NCBI RefSeq assembly: GCF_001598815.1
Contig: NZ_BCZQ01000003.1
Coordinates: forward strand, 1-64,000
Length of the DNA stretch: 64,000 nucleotides
Direction of reading: 5' to 3'
DNA from: Sphingopyxis terrae subsp. terrae NBRC 15098
Lineage (GTDB): Bacteria > Pseudomonadota > Alphaproteobacteria > Sphingomonadales > Sphingomonadaceae
Shown piece after piece: positions 28,797 through 37,686 of this stretch; the stretch's first letter is position 1, and every line of letters starts with the position of its first letter. The notes beneath the pieces were generated by a model. That model saw nothing but the letters and a program-made list of their open reading frames with translations. It had not been told where the DNA came from and ran no database searches. The translations under genes were made by a program, and so were the position numbers.

Positions 28797-30185
28797 ATGA
28801 CCGAATCGACCAAGACTCCCGCCTCCCCGAAGCGCCGCTTCGCCTTCTGGCAGGGGGCTGCCGCGCTCAGCACGCTGGCTCTCGTGCCGCTCGCAACCGG
28901 CGCGATGGCGACGGTCGATTCGAAGACCACCGAGGAAATCCAGCGCTTCATGGACGTGTTCCTGGAAGTGAAGGCCAATTATGTCGAACCGGTCAGCGAC
29001 GACAAGCTGATCGAAGGCGCGATCAACGGCATGCTTGCCAGCCTCGATCCCCATTCGGGCTACCTCGACGCGCGCGACTATTCGACGCTGCGGACACAGA
29101 CCGATGGCGAATATGGCGGCCTGGGCCTGTCGGTGACGATGGAGGACGGGGTGGTCAAGGTGATCGCGCCGACCGCCGACACACCGGCCGACCGCGCAGG
29201 CATCAAGGCCGGCGACTATATCACCCATATCAACAAGCAGCTCATCTTCGGCATGACGCTCGACGAAGCGGTCGAACAGATGCGCGGCCGTCCCGGCACC
29301 GAAGTCGAGATTACGGTCGTGCGCGAAGGCCAGGACAAGCCGATGGAGCTGACCCTGAAGCGCGAGATCATCGACGTGAAGCCGGTCAAATGGGAGGTGA
29401 AGGACGATGTCGGCGTGCTGACCATCGCCAGCTTCTCCGCCGATGCGGGTCGTGATCTGCGCGCCGCGATGGTCGCGGTCGAAAAGTCGCTCGGCCACAA
29501 GCCGCGCGGCTGGATCGTCGATCTGCGCTCGAACCCCGGCGGCCTGCTCGATGAGGCGGTGAGCGTCAGCGACGTCTTCCTCGACCGCGGCGAAATCGTC
29601 TCGCAGCGCGGGCGCCGCAAGAACGACATCGAGCGTTTCTTCGCCGAACCCGGCGACCTTGCGCAAGGCGCGCCGCTGATCGTGCTGATCGACGCCGGGT
29701 CGGCATCGGCGTCCGAAATCGTCGCCGGCGCGCTGCAGGACCAGCACCGGGCGCTGATCATGGGCGAGCGCAGTTTCGGCAAGGGGTCGGTGCAGACCGT
29801 GCTGCCGCTGACCGACACGACGGCGCTGCGCCTGACGACGGCGCGCTATTACACTCCGTCGGGTCGCAGCGTGCAGGAAGGCGGGATCGAGCCCGATATC
29901 CGTGTGCCGCAGCTGTCCGACCCCGATTACAAGGACCGTCCGCGCTTTCGCGAAAGCGACCTGCGCCGCCATCTGATCAACGAGAAAAAGGTCGACAACA
30001 GTCTGCTCGAAAAGGACGAGAAGGACGATCCGCGCTTCACCGCCACCGCCGAGGAGCTGAAGGCCAAGGGCATCGAGGATTATCAGCTCTATTATGCGCT
30101 GCAGACGATCGGTCGCATCGGCCCGTCGACTTCGCGTATGGCGCAGGCGACCAAGCCCGCCGCCAAGCCGACGACGCGCAACTAA
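28797..30185 (+). CDS. ctpA: C-terminal processing peptidase (S41 family)
   Basis: 462 residues. A membrane-anchoring or signal segment near residues 18-38, then the S41 N-terminal helical domain, a PDZ domain (about 90-180; GGLGLSVTMEDG, DRAGIKAGD), and the tail-specific protease core. The Ser/Lys dyad is visible: serine in DAGSASASEIVAGALQD and lysine in RSFGKGSVQ. It cleaves periplasmic proteins from the C-terminus. Its position after envC is the standard order. Confidence 0.95.
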   Translation: MTESTKTPASPKRRFAFWQGAAALSTLALVPLATGAMATVDSKTTEEIQRFMDVFLEVKANYVEPVSDDKLIEGAINGMLASLDPHSGYLDARDYSTLRTQTDGEYGGLGLSVTMEDGVVKVIAPTADTPADRAGIKAGDYITHINKQLIFGMTLDEAVEQMRGRPGTEVEITVVREGQDKPMELTLKREIIDVKPVKWEVKDDVGVLTIASFSADAGRDLRAAMVAVEKSLGHKPRGWIVDLRSNPGGLLDEAVSVSDVFLDRGEIVSQRGRRKNDIERFFAEPGDLAQGAPLIVLIDAGSASASEIVAGALQDQHRALIMGERSFGKGSVQTVLPLTDTTALRLTTARYYTPSGRSVQEGGIEPDIRVPQLSDPDYKDRPRFRESDLRRHLINEKKVDNSLLEKDEKDDPRFTATAEELKAKGIEDYQLYYALQTIGRIGPSTSRMAQATKPAAKPTTRN

Positions 30186-30201
30186 GAGGGGCTGACCGAC
30201 G

Positions 30202-30684
30202 ATGCGAATTTCGCGTTACGCCGCGCCGCTTGCCGCGCTTACCATCCCGCTGGCGCTCTATGGCGGCGCGCTGGTGTCGCAATTCGGCTTCGGACTCCAC
30301 CCGTGCGAGATGTGCTACTGGCAGCGCTGGCCGCATCAGGCGGCGATCGTGCTGGCGGCGCTGGCACTGCTGCTCTCCCGCAATACGGCGGCGATGCGCG
30401 GGCTGACCCTGCTCGCCGCAATCGCCATCGCGATCAGCGGCGTCATCGGCGTCTTTCACGCCGGGGTCGAATATGGCTTCTGGGAAGGGCTGACGACGTG
30501 CAGCACCGGCGTCAGCGGACCGGTATCGCTCAGCGACATCATGGCGGCGCCCATCACCCGCTGCGACGTCCCGCAATGGACGCTGCTCGGTGTTTCGCTC
30601 GCCGGTTTCAACGCGATCTTCTCGCTCGCCGGCGCGGCGTTCGTCTTGACCTTGCTGCGCCGCCGTCCCACATCGGCGGCATGA
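30202..30684 (+). CDS. dsbB: disulfide bond formation protein DsbB
   Basis: 160 residues with four transmembrane helices. The first periplasmic cysteine pair is Cys35/Cys38 (HPCEMCYWQRWPH). The second pair is in the loop TTCSTGVSG to ITRCDVPQW. It reoxidises DsbA by passing electrons to ubiquinone. It overlaps coq7, which makes ubiquinone, by four bases. Confidence 0.92.
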   Translation: MRISRYAAPLAALTIPLALYGGALVSQFGFGLHPCEMCYWQRWPHQAAIVLAALALLLSRNTAAMRGLTLLAAIAIAISGVIGVFHAGVEYGFWEGLTTCSTGVSGPVSLSDIMAAPITRCDVPQWTLLGVSLAGFNAIFSLAGAAFVLTLLRRRPTSAA

Positions 30685-31202
30685 TGACAGCTGACCGCAA
30701 AACGGCCTCGATGATCCGCGTCGATCAGGCAGGCGAATATGGCGCGACGCGCATTTATGCGGGTCAGCTCGCGGTGATGGGCGACCGCCATCCGATGGCG
30801 CGCGAGATCGCGCATATGGCCGAACAGGAAGAGCGGCACCGCAAATTTTTCGACGCGATGGTCGCGCGCCGCGGCGTGCGCCCCACGGCGCTTCAGCCCT
30901 TCTGGAACGTCGCGGGCTTCGCGCTCGGCGCCGTCACCGCCGCGATGGGGCCGCGCGCCGCCATGGCCTGCACCGCCGCCGTCGAGACCGAGATCGATCG
31001 CCACTATCGCGAACAGCTCGATACGCTGGGCGACAGCGACCCCGAACTGAGCGCAGCGGTTGCCGATTTCCGCGCCGAAGAGCTGGAGCATAAGGAAGCG
31101 GCGATTGCCGCGGGGGCCGAAAGCGCGCCCGCCTATCCGTTGCTCAGCCTCGCGATCCGCGCGAGCTGCCGCGCAGCCATCGCGCTGTCGAAGCGTATCT
31201 GA
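30681..31202 (+). CDS. coq7: demethoxyubiquinone hydroxylase, Coq7 type
   Basis: 173 residues. A ferritin-like di-iron protein of the COQ7/CLK-1 family. The ligand pattern runs through DQAGEYGATRIYAGQL, EQEERHRKFF, VETEIDRHYREQL and FRAEELEHKEAA. It carries out the last ring hydroxylation of ubiquinone synthesis. The ATG at 30681 overlaps the dsbB stop; a second ATG follows directly. Confidence 0.95.
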   Translation: MMTADRKTASMIRVDQAGEYGATRIYAGQLAVMGDRHPMAREIAHMAEQEERHRKFFDAMVARRGVRPTALQPFWNVAGFALGAVTAAMGPRAAMACTAAVETEIDRHYREQLDTLGDSDPELSAAVADFRAEELEHKEAAIAAGAESAPAYPLLSLAIRASCRAAIALSKRI

Positions 31203-31286
31203 TAGGGTTCCACGGGGAAAGCCTGACCGTTCAGCGCGGATGCAGGCAGCGGGTGGCAAGTCGCCCGAAACGAAAAGGAAATAACG

Positions 31287-31889
31287 ATGACCCGCCTGCC
31301 GCTTGCCATGCTGATCCTCGCCGGGGCAGCGATCGCCCAGCCCGCCGCCGCGCAAGATACGGGGCCGGTGGGCCCCGCGAATGAGAAGATCAATCAGGTC
31401 ATCGTCTATGGCAACGACAAATGCCCCGAGGCGAATGGTGATGAAATTCTGGTCTGCGCCGTGCTGCCCGAAGGCGACCGTTACCGTGTCCCGCAGATTT
31501 TCCGTGGCGGCGACCCGCTCGACCCGCGCAACGAAGCCTGGGTCAACCGGGTCGTATCGCTCCAGCGCGTCGGCCGCTTCGGCACCGACAGCTGTTCGCC
31601 GGTCGGGCTCGGCGGCTTCACGGGCTGCACCCAGCAATTGCTCGCGGGCGCGAAGGCCGAGCGGCAGGCGGCCGACAAGACCGACTGGCAGGCGATGATC
31701 GCCGACGAGCGCGCCAAGCGCCTCGCCGGGATCGACGCTGCCGCCGACACGGTCGAAGCAGCCGTCGTCGCCGAGGAAAAGGCGCTGGCCGACCGGCAGA
31801 AGCAGGCCGAAGAGACCGCGCCCGCAACCGACGCACCGGCAACCGACAATCCCGACGCCGAACCGCTGCCGGTCCCCCCGCCGCGCTGA
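31287..31889 (+). CDS. exported protein of unknown function
   Basis: 200 residues. A clear signal peptide (residues 1-22, AAAQ cleavage). The mature part begins with a conserved-looking VIVYGNDKCPEANGDEILVCAVLPEGDRYRVP block and has four cysteines (two in KCPEANGDEILVC, two in DSCSPVGLGGFTGC) that could form disulfides in the periplasm. A Lys/Ala-rich helix and an acidic Pro-rich tail follow. I do not recognise a named domain. Its link to dsbB upstream is only positional. Confidence 0.7.
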   Translation: MTRLPLAMLILAGAAIAQPAAAQDTGPVGPANEKINQVIVYGNDKCPEANGDEILVCAVLPEGDRYRVPQIFRGGDPLDPRNEAWVNRVVSLQRVGRFGTDSCSPVGLGGFTGCTQQLLAGAKAERQAADKTDWQAMIADERAKRLAGIDAAADTVEAAVVAEEKALADRQKQAEETAPATDAPATDNPDAEPLPVPPPR

Positions 31890-32173
31890 TTTGCGGCACG
31901 GCGCGCGGCGCGCGCCTCTCTCAACTGCTATCTTCGACTCGGGCAGAGTTCGCCCTCGCGACCGGGGCTGACGGGGCGCGCCTTCGCGCCCGGCACCCTG
32001 CGAAACAACCGAATCTGCGGCAATATCAGCCGTCGGACCCGATTTTGTTGCGATTCTGCGGTGAATCGAACCCGAAAATTAACGAATCGCTGGCAACCTG
32101 TCTTGACTTGGGAATTTTCGGCTGAAAACTTCGCATTTATGGGAATCGCCAGCCGGGGAGGCTGAAAAACAAC
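31890..32173. other. 284-bp intergenic region
   Basis: No gene is convincing on either strand. A 9-bp inverted repeat, CCGAAAATT (32072-32080) and AATTTTCGG (32113-32121), stands out because the patch is AT-rich in a GC-rich setting. It probably contains the promoter of the next gene (a TTGACT at 32103-32108), but no good -10 is evident. Confidence 0.5.
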
Positions 32174-32572
32174 ATGGCATCGACCTTCGAACCGCGCCTC
32201 TGGCGCCGCGCCACCGCCAGCGTTCCACCGGCACGCAGTCTGGGTCGACGCATGACCTGGCACGCCGCCGCCGCGCTGATCGTTTTTGCGGCCCTCCAGG
32301 TCTGGCTGGTGATGAGCGCGGTTTCGGCCGGCGCCCCGTCGATGCTGGCGGTCGTGTCGCTGATCGTCGTCCTTGCGCTCGCGCTTCCCGTCGCGCGCTC
32401 GACCGAGCGGCGCTGGTATCATCTGAGCCGCCAGGCGCTGGCAAGCTGGGGGCTGCACGCGCGCTTCCGCCGCGATGTGCGCCGCCTGTGGGTTGCCGCG
32501 ATCACCCTGCCCTTCTTGTGGGTCAGCGGTGCGATGGCGGCCACCGATGCCATCGCCGCCATCGCGCGCTGA
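32174..32572 (+). CDS. small membrane protein of unknown function
   Basis: 132 residues with about three hydrophobic segments: residues 28-50, 55-75 and 110-125. The rest is Arg-rich and likely cytosolic. No recognised domain. It begins 13 bases after GGGGAGG. A 59-bp gap separates it from the PmbA-like gene. Confidence 0.65.
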   Translation: MASTFEPRLWRRATASVPPARSLGRRMTWHAAAALIVFAALQVWLVMSAVSAGAPSMLAVVSLIVVLALALPVARSTERRWYHLSRQALASWGLHARFRRDVRRLWVAAITLPFLWVSGAMAATDAIAAIAR

Positions 32573-32631
32573 AGCGCACGTCATCCGACTTTGATTTTGA
32601 CGCCCCGCCGCGCGCCGTATAGGGCGCGGCC

Positions 32632-33975
32632 ATGCTGAGTGTTTCCGAAGCCCTCGACCGCGCGCAAATGCTGTGCGCCGCCGCGACCAAGGCGGGCGCC
32701 GACGCCGCCGACGCGCTTTACTATTGCAATGCCGCGACCTCGGTCTCGATGCGGCTCGGCGCGCTCGAGGATGTCGAGCGGTCCGAGGGGCAGGATATCA
32801 GCCTGCGCGTTTTCGTCGGGCAGCGCAGCGCCAGCGTCTCGACCGCCGACATGGATGCCGCCGAACTGGCGAAGCTCGTCGAGCGCTGCGTTGCCATGGC
32901 ACGCGAGGCTCCCGAAGATCCCTATGCGGGCCTTGCCCCCGCCGACCGCCTGTTCACCGGCCCGGTCCCCGATTTCGATCTCGACGACGGCAGCGAAGCC
33001 GATCCCCAGGCGCTGCGCGAGGCCGCGCTGGCGGTGGAGGAGGCCGCGCGCGCCGTCGCCGGCGTCACCAACAGCGAAGGCGGCAGCGCGAGCCACAGCC
33101 GCACGCGCTTCGCGCTCGCGACGAGCCATGGCTTCGCCGGCGGCTATGGGTCGAGCGGGCACAGCCTGTCGGCGAGCGTCATCGCCGGCGAAGGTGCGGC
33201 GATGCAGCGCGATTATGGCTGGCACAGCGCGCATCATCTGTCCGACCTCGAAAGCGCCGCCGAAATCGGCGCGCGCGCCGGAACCCGCGCCGTCGCGCGG
33301 CTGAACCCCGGCAAGGCGCCCGTCGGCAAGGTGCCGGTCGTCCTCGATCCGCGCATCGGCAGCAGCATCGTCGGCCATCTGCTCGGCGCGATCGCCGGCC
33401 CCGCGATCGCCCGCGGCACCAGTTTCCTGCTCGGCAAGGAAGAACGGGCGCTGTTCGACAGCGCAATCGTCGTGCGCGACGAACCGCATCGTCCGCGCGG
33501 GCTGCGCAGCCGGGCCTTCGACGGAGAGGGCCTGCCGACGGCCGCGCGCGATATCGTCGCCGATGGCCGCATTACGGGGTGGCTGCTCGACACCGCGTCG
33601 GCGAAGCAGCTCGGGCTCGAACCGACCGGCCATGCGAGCCGCGGCGGCGGCGCGTCGGGGGTCTCTGCCAGCAACCTGCATCTCGCGGCCGGGTCGATCA
33701 CGCCCGACGCGCTGATCGCCGACATCGACCGCGGCGTCTATATCACCGAACTGATCGGCCAAGGTGTCAACCCCGTGACCGGCGATTATAGCCGCGGCGC
33801 GTCAGGTTTCCTGATCGAGGGGGGGCAGATCGCCGGCCCGATCGCCGAATTCACGATCGCGGGCAATCTGATCGACATGTTCGCCGCGCTGGTCCCCGCC
33901 GACGATCTGGTCTTCCGCCACGGCACCAACGTGCCGACGTTGCGCATCGACGGCATGACCGTCGCCAGCAGCTAG
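32632..33975 (+). CDS. TldD/PmbA family metalloprotease subunit
   Basis: 447 residues. PmbA/TldE branch: the N-terminal AALYYCNA-type strand region, SNSEGGSAS-like central region (TNSEGGSASHSRTRF), VVLDPRIGSSIVGHLLGAIAGPA, and the C-terminal GDYSRGASGFLIEGGQI with EFTIAGNL. TldD/TldE act as a heterodimeric peptidase on unfolded or RiPP-type peptides. No HExxxH zinc motif is present, consistent with the TldE-like partner role. The catalytic TldD gene is not in the window. Confidence 0.9.
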   Translation: MLSVSEALDRAQMLCAAATKAGADAADALYYCNAATSVSMRLGALEDVERSEGQDISLRVFVGQRSASVSTADMDAAELAKLVERCVAMAREAPEDPYAGLAPADRLFTGPVPDFDLDDGSEADPQALREAALAVEEAARAVAGVTNSEGGSASHSRTRFALATSHGFAGGYGSSGHSLSASVIAGEGAAMQRDYGWHSAHHLSDLESAAEIGARAGTRAVARLNPGKAPVGKVPVVLDPRIGSSIVGHLLGAIAGPAIARGTSFLLGKEERALFDSAIVVRDEPHRPRGLRSRAFDGEGLPTAARDIVADGRITGWLLDTASAKQLGLEPTGHASRGGGASGVSASNLHLAAGSITPDALIADIDRGVYITELIGQGVNPVTGDYSRGASGFLIEGGQIAGPIAEFTIAGNLIDMFAALVPADDLVFRHGTNVPTLRIDGMTVASS

Positions 33976-33987
33976 GCCGGCCGCCCG

Positions 33988-34779
33988 ATGCCCGCGCGCA
34001 ACCTGGAAGCCGTGATCGCCGCGACGCGCGAGGTCGGCGACATGGCGATGGCGCGCTGGCGCGGCGAGGGCAAGGCGGTCAATGTCTGGCACAAGTCGGA
34101 GAATAATCCGGTCAGCGACGTCGATCTGGCGGTCGACGCCCGGTTGAAGGCGGTTCTCGGCGCGATGGTGCCGGAGGCCGGATGGCTTTCGGAGGAAACC
34201 GCGGACAACAGCGACCGGCTGTCGCGCCGTTTCATGTGGTGCGTCGACCCCATCGACGGCACCCGCGACTTCATCCGCGGCCGTCCGGGCTGGGCGGTGT
34301 CGGTCGCTCTGGTCGTCGACGGCGCTCCCGAAATCGGCGTGCTCTACGCGCCAGCGCTCGACGAGCTTTGGGTCGCCCGCAAGGGTCAGGGCGCGACGCT
34401 CAACGGCGAAACGCTGCGCGCCAGCCGCCGGATGATCTTCAACGGATCGCGCGTTCCCGCCGACAGCCTGCCCAAGATCGACCGCGACCTCATCATGGTG
34501 ACAAAACCCAACAGCATCGCGCTGCGCATGGCGCTGGTCGCCGACGACCGCGCCGATCTGGTCGCGACGCTGCGCTGGGGTTTCGAATGGGACGTCGCCG
34601 CCGCGGCGCTGATCGCGACCGAGGCCGGTGCGACTGTCACCGACGCCTTTGGCGAGCCGCTCGTCTTCAACACGCCGCGCGCGCAGGCCTTCGGTGTCAT
34701 CGCGAGCGCGCCGGGCATTCATGGCGCGGTCGTCAACCGGCTCCACGACCGCGCGGTGGCGCTGACCGCCGACGATTGA
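33988..34779 (+). CDS. inositol monophosphatase family phosphatase
   Basis: 263 residues. Both metal-binding motifs are present: VDPIDGTRDFIRG and EWDVAAAALIATEAGA, plus the upstream LSEETADN glutamate pair. Li+-sensitive, Mg2+-dependent phosphomonoesterases of this type include CysQ (PAP phosphatase) and SuhB; the FIRG after DGT and overall layout lean to CysQ or histidinol phosphatase, but I cannot decide. It begins 12 bases after the PmbA-like gene and is probably cotranscribed. Confidence 0.88.
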   Translation: MPARNLEAVIAATREVGDMAMARWRGEGKAVNVWHKSENNPVSDVDLAVDARLKAVLGAMVPEAGWLSEETADNSDRLSRRFMWCVDPIDGTRDFIRGRPGWAVSVALVVDGAPEIGVLYAPALDELWVARKGQGATLNGETLRASRRMIFNGSRVPADSLPKIDRDLIMVTKPNSIALRMALVADDRADLVATLRWGFEWDVAAAALIATEAGATVTDAFGEPLVFNTPRAQAFGVIASAPGIHGAVVNRLHDRAVALTADD

Positions 34780-34816
34780 GGCGCGCCCCGGCAGGCTGCA
34801 AAAGCCGCCGCTTCGC

Positions 34817-34845
34817 TTGACAATTCGCCCGACTCACCCTAATTG
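34817..34845 (+). promoter_or_regulatory. sigma-70 promoter of the alpha ribosomal operon
   Basis: TTGACA (34817-34822) and TAATTG (34840-34845) are separated by 17 bases, 137 bases before rpsM. The leader in between includes a T-run (GTTTTTTGCG) that could be an attenuator site. Confidence 0.75.
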
Positions 34846-34981
34846 CCGCTGCATTCCAACACCCTGACCGGACGGCGAAACGCTCAGCGCGTCTTCGTGG
34901 TCCGTTTTTTGCGTTGGAAAACAGACGCTTTGAGATAGGGCTCGTTTGCCAGCGAACCCTGTGGAGCAGGAGAAAGAACAG

Positions 34982-35350
34982 ATGGCACGTATCGCGGGCG
35001 TAAACCTGCCCACCAACAAGCGCGTAATCATCGCGCTCACCTACATCCACGGCATCGGCCGCAAGACCGCCGTCGACATCGCCGACAAGCTCGGCATCGA
35101 CCACACCCGCCGCATCCAGGACCTGTCGGACGCCGAAGTCCTGCAGATCCGCGAAACGATCGACGCCGACCTCACGGTCGAGGGTGATCTTCGCCGCAAC
35201 ACGGCGATGAACATCAAGCGCCTCATGGACCTCGCCTGCTATCGCGGCCTGCGTCATCGCAAGGGCCTTCCGGTCCGCGGCCAGCGCACGCACACCAATG
35301 CGCGCACCCGCAAGGGCAAGGCCAAGCCGATCGCCGGTAAGAAGAAGTAA
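34982..35350 (+). CDS. rpsM: 30S ribosomal protein S13
   Basis: 122 residues. [15 protein letters not shown], the ITYIHGIG-like [12 protein letters not shown], and the C-terminal [17 protein letters not shown] are standard S13. The ATG at 34982 follows GGAGAAAGAACAG. First gene of rpsM-rpsK-rpoA-rplQ; upstream genes are unrelated, so the operon is split from the S10/spc cluster. Confidence 0.98.
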   Translation: MARIAGVNLPTNKRVIIALTYIHGIGRKTAVDIADKLGIDHTRRIQDLSDAEVLQIRETIDADLTVEGDLRRNTAMNIKRLMDLACYRGLRHRKGLPVRGQRTHTNARTRKGKAKPIAGKKK

Positions 35351-35358
35351 GAGCAGAG

Positions 35359-35377
35359 ATTCGTCCGGGGGACGGAT
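35359..35377 (+). terminator. attenuator-like hairpin between rpsM and rpsK
   Basis: ATTCGTCC and GGACGGAT form an 8-bp stem with one G-T pair, followed by TTCCTTATTTC. It is weaker than a full terminator and may only tune readthrough. Confidence 0.35.
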
Positions 35378-35456
35378 TTCCTTATTTCTCCGCCGGAGGT
35401 CGCCATCGCACTGGCACCACCGGTCGTTTTCAGGATTTAGGGTTTAGGAATTCAAA

Positions 35457-35846
35457 ATGGCTCGTGAACCGCAGCGCCTTCGTCGGCGCGAACGCAAGAA
35501 TATCTCGTCGGGCGTCGCCCACGTCAACGCGACCTTCAACAACACGATGATCACCATCACCGACGCGCAGGGCAATGCGATTGCCTGGTCGAGCGCCGGC
35601 ATGATGGGCTTCAAGGGCAGCCGTAAGTCGACGCCCTATGCCGCGCAGGTTTGCGCCGAAGACGCCGGCAAGAAGGCCGCCGAACATGGCGTCCGCACGC
35701 TGGAAGTCGAAGTGAAAGGCCCCGGCGCCGGTCGTGAATCGGCGCTGCGTGCCTTGCAGGCGGTCGGTTTCCACATCACGTCGATCCGCGACGTGACGCC
35801 GATCCCGCACAACGGCGTACGTCCGGCCAAGCGCCGCCGCGTCTGA
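35457..35846 (+). CDS. rpsK: 30S ribosomal protein S11
   Basis: 129 residues. [31 protein letters not shown] and the C-terminal [18 protein letters not shown] are diagnostic of S11. Confidence 0.98.
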   Translation: MAREPQRLRRRERKNISSGVAHVNATFNNTMITITDAQGNAIAWSSAGMMGFKGSRKSTPYAAQVCAEDAGKKAAEHGVRTLEVEVKGPGAGRESALRALQAVGFHITSIRDVTPIPHNGVRPAKRRRV

Positions 35847-35949
35847 CGTTTCCGGACTGGCGGTCTTCGGGCCGCTCTGCCGTCACCATATCTAACGCAG
35901 GACAGGCTCGACCCGCCCCGCCCGTCCCGCCCAAAGCAAAGGGAAGTCC

Positions 35950-37008
35950 ATGACTGTCAATATCCGGAACTGGCAGGAATTGAAGAAGCCCAGCAACCTG
36001 GAAATCAAGGCTGGAAGCGACAGCAAGCGCAAGGCCACCTTCGTGGCCGAACCGCTCGAACGCGGCTTTGGCCTGACGCTTGGCAACGCGCTGCGCCGCG
36101 TGCTCCTGTCGTCGCTCCAGGGTGCGGCCATCACGTCGATCAAGATCGAGAACGTCCTGCACGAATTCTCGAGCCTGGCCGGCGTGCGCGAGGACGTGAC
36201 CGACATCGTCCTCAACGTGAAGCAGATCGCGCTCAAGATGGAAGGCGAAGGCCCGAAGCGGCTGCAGCTTTCGGCGACCGGTCCCGCGACCGTCAAGGCC
36301 GGCGACATCATGGTGTCGGGTGACATCAAGGTGATGAACCCCGATCATGTGATCTGCCACCTCGACGACGGGGCGACGCTGAACATGGAACTCGTTGCCG
36401 ACACCGGCAAGGGCTATGTTCCCGCGACGGCCAACCGTCCGGCCGACGCGCCGATCGGCCTGATCCCGGTCGATTCGCTCTACTCGCCGGTGCGCCAGGT
36501 CGCCTACAAGGTCGACAATGCCCGCATCGGTCAGGAACTGGACTATGACAAGCTGTCGCTGACCGTCGATACCGACGGCACCGTGACCCCGGAAGATGCC
36601 GTCGCCTATGCCGCGCGCATCCTCCAGGACCAGCTTCAGGTCTTCGTCCACTTCGAAGAAGCGATGAACGACAGCGGCCTCATCGGCATGGCGGCTCCGT
36701 CGGCTTCGACCGAGGAATCGGACGTCAACCAGCTCAACCGCTTCCTTCTCAAGAAGGTCGACGAGCTCGAACTGTCGGTCCGTTCGGCCAACTGCCTCAA
36801 GAACGACAACATCATCTACATCGGCGACCTGGTCCAGAAGACCGAGGCCGAGATGCTCCGTACGCCGAACTTCGGCCGCAAGTCGCTCAACGAGATCAAG
36901 GAAGTGCTCTCGTCGATGGGTCTGCGCCTCGGCATGGACATCCCCGGCTGGCCGCCGGAAAACATCGAGGAAATGGCCAAGAAGCTCGAACAGGAGCTAC
37001 TGGGTTAA
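35950..37008 (+). CDS. rpoA: RNA polymerase alpha subunit
   Basis: 352 residues. The N-terminal dimerisation domain contains [23 protein letters not shown]. The C-terminal domain (about 255-330) contains [21 protein letters not shown] and [23 protein letters not shown], which contact UP elements and activators. A repeat lies directly after it. Confidence 0.99.
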   Translation: MTVNIRNWQELKKPSNLEIKAGSDSKRKATFVAEPLERGFGLTLGNALRRVLLSSLQGAAITSIKIENVLHEFSSLAGVREDVTDIVLNVKQIALKMEGEGPKRLQLSATGPATVKAGDIMVSGDIKVMNPDHVICHLDDGATLNMELVADTGKGYVPATANRPADAPIGLIPVDSLYSPVRQVAYKVDNARIGQELDYDKLSLTVDTDGTVTPEDAVAYAARILQDQLQVFVHFEEAMNDSGLIGMAAPSASTEESDVNQLNRFLLKKVDELELSVRSANCLKNDNIIYIGDLVQKTEAEMLRTPNFGRKSLNEIKEVLSSMGLRLGMDIPGWPPENIEEMAKKLEQELLG

Positions 37009-37017
37009 GTCCCGAAC

Positions 37018-37085
37018 TGTTCCCCGGCGAAAGCCGGGGCACAGGTGCAACGCTGAATCTGGACCCCGGCCTTCGCCGGGGAACA
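37018..37085. repeat. REP-type palindrome between rpoA and rplQ
   Basis: Arms 37018-37039 and 37064-37085 are complementary over 22 bases with one mismatch; core CCCCGGCGAAAGCCGGGG. The same core (CCCGGCGAAGGCCGGG) appears in the element at 60298-60375. It lies inside the ribosomal operon, 82 bases before rplQ. Confidence 0.8.
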
Positions 37086-37166
37086 CAAAGGGAAAAGGGC
37101 TCCCCCGCAAGCGGGCCTGGCTTGGGGTACCTTGAACGGCCCCTCTGACAAACGAAGGAATGGATT

Positions 37167-37589
37167 ATGCGTCATAAATCGGGTGGCCGGAAGCTTCAGC
37201 GCACCGGCGCGCATCGCATCGCGATGTTCCGCAACATGTCGGCTTCGCTCATCAAGCATGAGCAGATCACAACGACCGTCGCCAAGGCGAAGGAACTGCG
37301 TCCCTATGTCGAAAAGCTGATCACGCTCGCGAAGCGTGGCGGCCTTGCCAATCGCCGTCTGGCGATGAGCCGCCTGATGGACGAAGCGCAGCTCCAGAAG
37401 CTGTTCGACGTCCTCGCCGAACGCTACAAGGACCGCAACGGCGGCTACACCCGCATCATCAAGGCCGGCATCCGCGCTTCGGACGCCGCGCCGATCGCGA
37501 TCATCGAATTCGTCGATCGCGACGTCGATGCCAAGGGCCAGGATTCGGGTCCGGTGCTGACCGACGAGGAACTGGAAGACGCGGCCTGA
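37167..37589 (+). CDS. rplQ: 50S ribosomal protein L17
   Basis: 140 residues. [35 protein letters not shown] and the C-terminal [17 protein letters not shown] block are standard. The start has GAAGGAATGGATT upstream. Last gene of the operon. Confidence 0.98.
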   Translation: MRHKSGGRKLQRTGAHRIAMFRNMSASLIKHEQITTTVAKAKELRPYVEKLITLAKRGGLANRRLAMSRLMDEAQLQKLFDVLAERYKDRNGGYTRIIKAGIRASDAAPIAIIEFVDRDVDAKGQDSGPVLTDEELEDAA

Positions 37590-37617
37590 GCCGAACTTTC
37601 CATCGACACAAGATCAA

Positions 37618-37649
37618 GGGCGGCGTCCACCGGGACGACCGCCCTTTTT
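37618..37649 (+). terminator. Rho-independent terminator of the alpha operon
   Basis: GGGCGGCGTC pairs with GACGACCGCCC around a short loop and is followed by TTTTT. It lies 28 bases after the rplQ stop. Confidence 0.85.
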
Positions 37650-37686
37650 CTTGGCCAGCCGACGGGGACCAGCGCTCCGCAAAGGA

